From: DATFXF01 sp035258565
GTDB lineage: Bacteria; Acidobacteriota; Terriglobia; Acidiferrales; UBA7541
Reading direction: 5' to 3'
NCBI GenBank assembly: GCA_035258565.1
Contig: DATFXF010000001.1
Location: forward strand, 1 to 9,168
Length of the DNA stretch: 9,168 bases
The notes below the pieces were generated by a model. It was not told the origin of the DNA. It saw only the letters and a list, made by a program, of their open reading frames with translations, and did not search any database. The position numbers were made by a program, and so were the translations under genes. Numbering within the stretch: the stretch's first letter is position 1; every line of letters starts with the position of its first letter. Positions 5,616 through 9,168 of the stretch are shown here, in pieces.

Positions 5616-6806
5616 ATGCGCCGCGTCTACTTCGATCACAATGCAACGACCTCGGTGGACCCGGAAGTCCTCCGAGCGATGCTGCCTTATTTTTCCGAGG
5701 AGTTCGGCAACGCGAGCTCGATCCACTCGTTTGGGCAGCAGACGCGCGCGGCGGTGGAGCGCGCGCGCGAATCGGTGGCCGCGTTGATCGGGGCGCGCCC
5801 TGCGGAAATTGTCTTCACCAGCGGGGGCACAGAATCGGACAATCTGGCGATTTTCGGATTGGCCGCGGCTGCCGCCGGTAAGGCCGCTACCGGAAAGCGC
5901 CCGCACCTGATCGCCACCTCGATCGAGCACCACGCCGTCCTGAACGCCTGCCAGGCGCTCGAGCGGCGCGGCGCGGACGTTACCTTCCTTCCTGTGGACC
6001 GCGAAGGCCGCGTGGACCCCGATGACGCACGCCGTGCCGTGCGCCCGGAAACAGTCCTCATTACCGTGATGCACGCCAACAACGAGTTGGGGACGATCCA
6101 GTTGATCGAAGAGATCGGCCGCATCGCCCGAGAGACGGACATCTATTTCCATTCCGATGCCGTGCAGTCAGCCGGCAAGGTGCCGGTGGACGTCAACCGG
6201 CTCGGCGTGGACCTGCTCTCAATATCCGGCCACAAGATTTACGGGCCCAAGGGTGTCGGCGCGCTTTACATCCGCAAGGGGACGCGGCTCGAGCCGCTGC
6301 TTTACGGCGGCCATCACGAGCGCGACCGCCGGCCGGGCACTGAAAACGTCGCTGGGATCGTCGGTCTCGGAAAGGCCGCCGAGTTGGCGCGTGCCAGGCT
6401 TTCGAGTGAAGCCGCGCGCGTGGCGGCGCTGCGCGATCGGCTCGAGCAGGGTTTGCTCGAGCAGGTGGCGCAGGCTCGCGTGAATGGCGGGCGCGCCACG
6501 CGCACTCCCAACACGACCAACGTAACGTTTCCATTCATCGAGGGCGAGGCGCTGGTCATCGCCCTGGACCTGAAGGGCCTCGCCTGCTCGACCGGCGCCG
6601 CGTGCTCCTCAGGCGCGATCGAACCGTCGCACGTGCTAACTGCCATCGGGTTGCTGCCCGAAGACGCGCGGGCTAGCCTGCGCTTCAGCCTGGGCCGCGA
6701 AAATACCGACCAGGATGTGGACTTCGCTCTGGCGACGATTCCCGGCGTGGTCGAACACCTGCGCGAGCTCTCGCCGGTGTACAAGAAGCCCGCTGTCGCC
6801 TCCTGA
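5616..6806 (+). CDS. Cysteine desulfurase, NifS/IscS class (group I)
   Basis: This 396-residue cytoplasmic PLP enzyme converts cysteine to alanine and holds the released sulfur as a persulfide on its own active-site cysteine. Fold-type I landmarks occur in order: VYFDHNATTSVDP at the N-terminus; FTSGGTESDNLAI; SIEHHAVLN with the cofactor-stacking histidine; VMHANNELGTIQ; HSDAVQSAGKVPVD; and SGHKIYGPKG, where Lys207 forms the Schiff base. RRPGTENV follows. The mobile loop reads ACSTGAACSSGAIEPSHVL. Its Cys330 aligns with the persulfide cysteine of IscS, and Cys324 is an extra cysteine nearby. The length fits the class. The ATG has GGGAAG 6 bases upstream and its own promoter candidate. mnmA begins 34 bases after the stop, so a main role in tRNA thiolation is likely, as for Bacillus YrvO. 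Supplying iron-sulfur cluster assembly is also possible. No nif or isc partners are in the window. Confidence 0.95.
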   Translation: MRRVYFDHNATTSVDPEVLRAMLPYFSEEFGNASSIHSFGQQTRAAVERARESVAALIGARPAEIVFTSGGTESDNLAIFGLAAAAAGKAATGKRPHLIATSIEHHAVLNACQALERRGADVTFLPVDREGRVDPDDARRAVRPETVLITVMHANNELGTIQLIEEIGRIARETDIYFHSDAVQSAGKVPVDVNRLGVDLLSISGHKIYGPKGVGALYIRKGTRLEPLLYGGHHERDRRPGTENVAGIVGLGKAAELARARLSSEAARVAALRDRLEQGLLEQVAQARVNGGRATRTPNTTNVTFPFIEGEALVIALDLKGLACSTGAACSSGAIEPSHVLTAIGLLPEDARASLRFSLGRENTDQDVDFALATIPGVVEHLRELSPVYKKPAVAS

Positions 6807-6840
6807 CTGCTGTGCAACATCACGTGAACCGGATGGAAAC

Positions 6841-7962
6841 GTGACACTGGCAAGTGACAATCTGCCCATTACCGCGGTGGCGATGAGTGGCGGTGTGGAT
6901 AGCTCGACCGTCGCGGCCATCCTGCGCGACCTCGGTCAGCCCATCGTTGGCCTAACCATGCAGCTCTGGAACCAGCGGCGCTTATCCAGACTCCATGGCG
7001 ACGGCCGCGTCGAGCGCCGCTGCTGCTCGCTCGAGGACGTCCACGATGCGCGGCGCGTGGCCGAGCATCTGGGCTTCCCGCACTATGTGGTTAATTTCGA
7101 GCAGCGCTTCGAACAGACGGTCGTCCGCCCCTTTGTCAGCGATTACCTGGCCGGGCGCACGCCGATTCCGTGCACGCTATGCAACAACCACGTCAAGTTC
7201 GATCCGTTGCTGTTGACTGCGCGGCAGATCGGCGCGGAACGCCTGGCCACCGGTCACTATGCGCGTATCCGGCAGAATCCTTTGACGGGTCGCTATGAGC
7301 TCCTGCGCGCGCGGGACGACGCCAAGGACCAGTCGTATTTTCTATTTGGGCTGACGCAGGAGCAGATGGCGCGAACGACGTTTCCGCTCGGCGAACTGAG
7401 CAAGGAAGAGGTCCGGGCGATCGCCCGTCGCTCGCGCCTGCCGGTGGCCGAGAAACCCGAGAGCCAGGAAATTTGTTTCGTTCCCTCGGGGAACTACGTT
7501 CGTTTCATTGAGGCCTATCTGGAAGAACAGGGCAGCGAATTGCTCACTGAGCCAGGAGAGATCGTCACGATGAGCGGTCGCGTGATCGGCCAGCATCAGG
7601 GCCTGCACCGCTACACGGTGGGCCAGCGGCGCGGTCTCGGTGTGGCCGCCGGTCGGCCGGTCTATGTGGTGGCGCTCGATCGGGCCTCGAACCGCGTCGT
7701 AGTGGGTGCGGACAGCGAACTGCGCACCGACGCCTGCGAGCTTCGCGAGGTCAACTGGATCCCTTTCGCTTACCTCGAGCAGCCCATGCGGCTGATGGTC
7801 AAGATCCGCCACCGGCACGAAGCTGCAGGGGCAACCGTTGCTGCTCTCGATGCCACGCGCGCCCAGGTGTGCTTCGATGTGCCGCAACGCGCGGTTACGC
7901 CCGGCCAGGCCGCGGTGTTTTACGATGGCGACCGGGTGATCGGCGGCGGCTGGATTTGCTGA
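6841..7962 (+). CDS. mnmA: tRNA-specific 2-thiouridylase MnmA
   Basis: This 373-residue cytoplasmic enzyme activates U34 of certain tRNAs with ATP and replaces O2 with sulfur to give s2U. The N-terminal PP-loop reads AVAMSGGVDSSTVAAIL (SGGVDSS at 16-22). TPIPCTLCNNHVKF carries Cys114, aligned with the catalytic nucleophile (Cys102 in E. coli), and an additional Cys111. ATGHYAR and KDQSYFLF follow. ESQEICFVPSGNY has Cys212, aligned with the persulfide cysteine (Cys199 in E. coli). HRYTVGQRRGLG and the C-terminal beta-barrel ending GGGWIC complete the family. GTG at 6841 is chosen because it gives the normal N-terminal length and has GGATGG just upstream; an open frame extends back to 6715 but overlaps the desulfurase gene. 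The gene lies 34 bases after the cysteine desulfurase and is probably in its operon. Its last 68 bases are overlapped antisense by the next gene. Confidence 0.95.
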   Translation: MTLASDNLPITAVAMSGGVDSSTVAAILRDLGQPIVGLTMQLWNQRRLSRLHGDGRVERRCCSLEDVHDARRVAEHLGFPHYVVNFEQRFEQTVVRPFVSDYLAGRTPIPCTLCNNHVKFDPLLLTARQIGAERLATGHYARIRQNPLTGRYELLRARDDAKDQSYFLFGLTQEQMARTTFPLGELSKEEVRAIARRSRLPVAEKPESQEICFVPSGNYVRFIEAYLEEQGSELLTEPGEIVTMSGRVIGQHQGLHRYTVGQRRGLGVAAGRPVYVVALDRASNRVVVGADSELRTDACELREVNWIPFAYLEQPMRLMVKIRHRHEAAGATVAALDATRAQVCFDVPQRAVTPGQAAVFYDGDRVIGGGWIC

Positions 7963-8638
7963 CCGGTTTCTCGCGCAACTGATTCATCCATTCCGCAAGT
8001 TGAGGGGCCCGGCTCGCGTTTCGGCGCAAGAACTCGGCCGCTCGCTCCAGGTCTTCCGGACGGTCCAGGTCGAAATCACGCGGCAGGAGGCGATAGCTTG
8101 CCCGTGCCTTCTGAATTGCACGGAGCGTGCTGTCGAAGACCCTTGCGCTGCCCCAGGGGATCTGCTCGAACATTTGCGGGACCAGTCGGCGAGCACCGGC
8201 CAGGTAGTAACCGCCGTCGGCGCAAGGCCCGAGCACCACGTCGGCCCTGTCGAGCAGCCGGAGCGCTTGAAGAATCCGGCGCTTGCCCATCCACGGCGTA
8301 TCCGTGCCGACCGCCACAACCTTGTCCGAGCCCGCGCGGAACGACGCGGCGAAGGCCTCCTGTAACCGCTCGCCGAGGTCTCGACCACGCTGCACGCCCA
8401 CGCGCCACCGGCCATCCAAGCGGAGCGCCAGGGCGAGCTCCCGGACCGTGTCCGGTCGCCCAGCAACGTGCAAGCATGGTTCACAGCCGCGAAGGCGGCC
8501 GACTTGCCGCACCGTGTCCTCGAGACAGACATGATGCAGCGAAGCAGCTTGCTCGGCTGAGAGCACCGCGAGCAGGCGCGTCTTCACGCGGCCCGGCTCG
8601 GCTCGCTTGGCAAAGACAAGGATAGTGTGGCGCAACAT
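7895..8638 (-). CDS. DUF2064 / TIGR04282-family glycosyltransferase-like protein
   Basis: This 247-residue soluble GT-A-like protein belongs to the DUF2064 family, often annotated as arsenosugar-biosynthesis or rSAM-associated glycosyltransferase. That substrate link comes from genome context elsewhere and is not supported by neighbours here. Visible motifs are FAKRAEPGRVKTRL (9-22), QRGRDLGERLQEAF (83-96), VAVGTDTPWM (108-117) with Asp113 of the usual G(S/T)DxP motif, and VLGPCADGGYYLAG (135-148). IPWGSARVFDST and PRDFDLDRPEDL follow. I chose ATG 8638 because GGAAGG (8651-8646) lies 7 bases before it and the family normally begins at this point. An in-frame ATG at 8686 would put the extra codons inside a terminator hairpin. 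The final 22 or so residues are very basic (SKSSRRRSPGRHRKTPRPGR) and are read antisense through the end of mnmA, so they are probably a recent extension. The upstream terminator implies a separate promoter or read-through. Confidence 0.88.
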   Translation of the reverse strand: MLRHTILVFAKRAEPGRVKTRLLAVLSAEQAASLHHVCLEDTVRQVGRLRGCEPCLHVAGRPDTVRELALALRLDGRWRVGVQRGRDLGERLQEAFAASFRAGSDKVVAVGTDTPWMGKRRILQALRLLDRADVVLGPCADGGYYLAGARRLVPQMFEQIPWGSARVFDSTLRAIQKARASYRLLPRDFDLDRPEDLERAAEFLRRNASRAPQLAEWMNQLREKPVSKSSRRRSPGRHRKTPRPGRA

Positions 8639-8655
8639 TTCAGCGCCTTCCGGGC

Positions 8656-8689
8656 AAAAAAATAGGGTGAAAGATCTTCCCTCCACCCT
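8656..8689 (-). terminator. Intrinsic terminator after the right-edge hypothetical gene
   Basis: Reading leftward, AGGGTG (8689-8684) and CACCCT (8669-8664) form a 6-bp stem with a 14-base loop. An A and a run of seven T (8662-8656) follow. It begins 15 bases after the stop codon of the hypothetical gene and ends 5 bases before the GGAAGG ribosome site of the DUF2064 gene. The loop is longer than usual, which lowers confidence slightly. It may act as a full terminator or as an attenuator. Confidence 0.6.
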
Positions 8690-8703
8690 GTGGGGCCTGA
8701 AAA

Positions 8704-9168
8704 CTAGATGAACAGCCCTTCGTCGGGCTGCTCGCCGGTGCGGTCAGGGGGACGTCGCTGCGAGCGGAAGAAATTAAGACCCACCTGGACACCCTTAATG
8801 AGCGCGGAAGCTTGCTGCACCGGCCCCCAGATGGTCCGGCGAACCTTGGTGCCCGCTTCGCCGACGGCTTCGAGCGCCCCGGTGAGTATGTGGTCGGCAT
8901 GGATGATCTGCATGCGCAGCCGATCCACCGCCTCGCTGAAGATGCGATCCACTTTATGTGCCTGGTTGCGCGCGAGGTGCGTGATCTCTGAGGCATCCGC
9001 CACCATGCCCGAAAGCCGCGGCTGAACCTCCTCCAACAACACTTGCAGTCGTGAGAGGACGGGGTCCATCCGCGCGTACAGGTCTGCGGTAGCGCGCGTG
9101 ATGCGCTCATGCGCCTGGCGAACTTCCTTGTACACAGCGTACAGGATAGCCGCCTGGAGCACGATGGC
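8704..9168 (-). CDS. Membrane-anchored helical hypothetical protein (partial, 5' end beyond right edge)
   Basis: The frame is open from the right window edge (AIVLQAAILYAVYKEV) to the stop at 8704, giving at least 154 residues. A GTG at 9162 could act as a start, but it would cut into a hydrophobic segment. The true start is more likely outside the window, completing one N-terminal transmembrane helix. The rest is almost entirely predicted helix with heptad-like hydrophobic spacing (TADLYARMDPVLSRLQVLLE, HKVDRIFSEAVDRLRMQIIH). It then has a short hydrophobic segment (ALIKGVQVGLNFF), a basic RSQRRPPDR stretch and an acidic-to-hydrophobic end (DEGLFI). This resembles DUF948-like or phasin-like small membrane-tethered coiled-coil proteins, which are common and of unknown function. 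I recall similar proteins ending in D/E-x-(M/L)FI in Acidobacteriota. No catalytic motif is visible. Confidence 0.75.
   Translation of the reverse strand, partial: AIVLQAAILYAVYKEVRQAHERITRATADLYARMDPVLSRLQVLLEEVQPRLSGMVADASEITHLARNQAHKVDRIFSEAVDRLRMQIIHADHILTGALEAVGEAGTKVRRTIWGPVQQASALIKGVQVGLNFFRSQRRPPDRTGEQPDEGLFI

Noticed and set aside
6441..6465. Direct repeat of CTCGAGCAGG at a 15-base period
   Set aside because: It encodes a repeated LEQ in a helix of the desulfurase and reflects codon bias, not a separate element.
6715..6840. Extension of mnmA to an ATG at 6715 inside the desulfurase gene
   Set aside because: The added residues are a frame-shifted reading of the desulfurase C-terminus and do not resemble MnmA. 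GTG at 6841 gives the normal length.
8639..8686. Upstream in-frame ATG at 8686 extending the DUF2064 protein by 16 residues
   Set aside because: The extension is encoded inside a terminator hairpin and T-run. The family starts at the later Met, which has its own GGAAGG site.

Overview
This GC-rich window is tightly packed with ordinary bacterial housekeeping genes. Nine protein genes are supported, two of them cut by the window edges. I see no tRNA, rRNA, CRISPR array, insertion sequence or phage gene. The gene set, the adjacent cysteine desulfurase and mnmA genes, the short acidic-hydrophobic C-terminus of the right-edge coiled-coil protein (ending EGLFI), and the GC-rich codon use together suggest an Acidobacteriota bacterium. 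That assignment rests on recall of family patterns and is moderate to low in confidence.

Layout, left to right. (1) The 5' end of a probable penicillin-acylase-family gene runs leftward off the window (1-134). (2) A divergent intergenic region (135-325) holds a GC-rich hairpin and one promoter candidate for each direction. (3) A rightward three-gene block follows: a CNNM/CBS/CorC_HlyC membrane protein, then the two permeases of a Dpp/Opp-type ABC importer. Consecutive genes are joined by 4-base ATGA stop/start overlaps. (4) A leftward S-adenosyl-L-methionine hydroxide hydrolase gene (SAM hydroxide adenosyltransferase family) is convergent with the permeases. (5) A 146-base divergent spacer carries good sigma70-like promoters for the SAM hydrolase (leftward) and msrP (rightward). 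(6) msrP encodes the Tat-exported molybdopterin methionine-sulfoxide reductase. (7) After a spacer with a 7-bp hairpin and a promoter comes a cysteine desulfurase followed by mnmA, the tRNA 2-thiouridine synthase. (8) A leftward DUF2064/TIGR04282 glycosyltransferase-like gene overlaps the mnmA 3' end antisense by 68 bases. (9) A likely intrinsic terminator separates it from an upstream leftward gene for a membrane-anchored, helical hypothetical protein that runs off the right edge.

How the genes work together. Four neighbouring genes (3545-7962) deal with sulfur compounds: SAM hydrolysis, repair of oxidised methionine in exported proteins, sulfur mobilisation from cysteine, and thiolation of tRNA wobble uridine. 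The desulfurase-MnmA pair is a recognisable functional unit resembling the Bacillus YrvO-MnmA pair. The link to the other two genes is only adjacency. The permease pair lacks its substrate-binding protein and ATPases in this window. I found no convincing previously undescribed system. The points most worth checking are the 68-base antisense overlap, the possibly leaderless msrP transcript, the terminator just upstream of the glycosyltransferase start, and the CorC-like gene coupled to ABC permeases.
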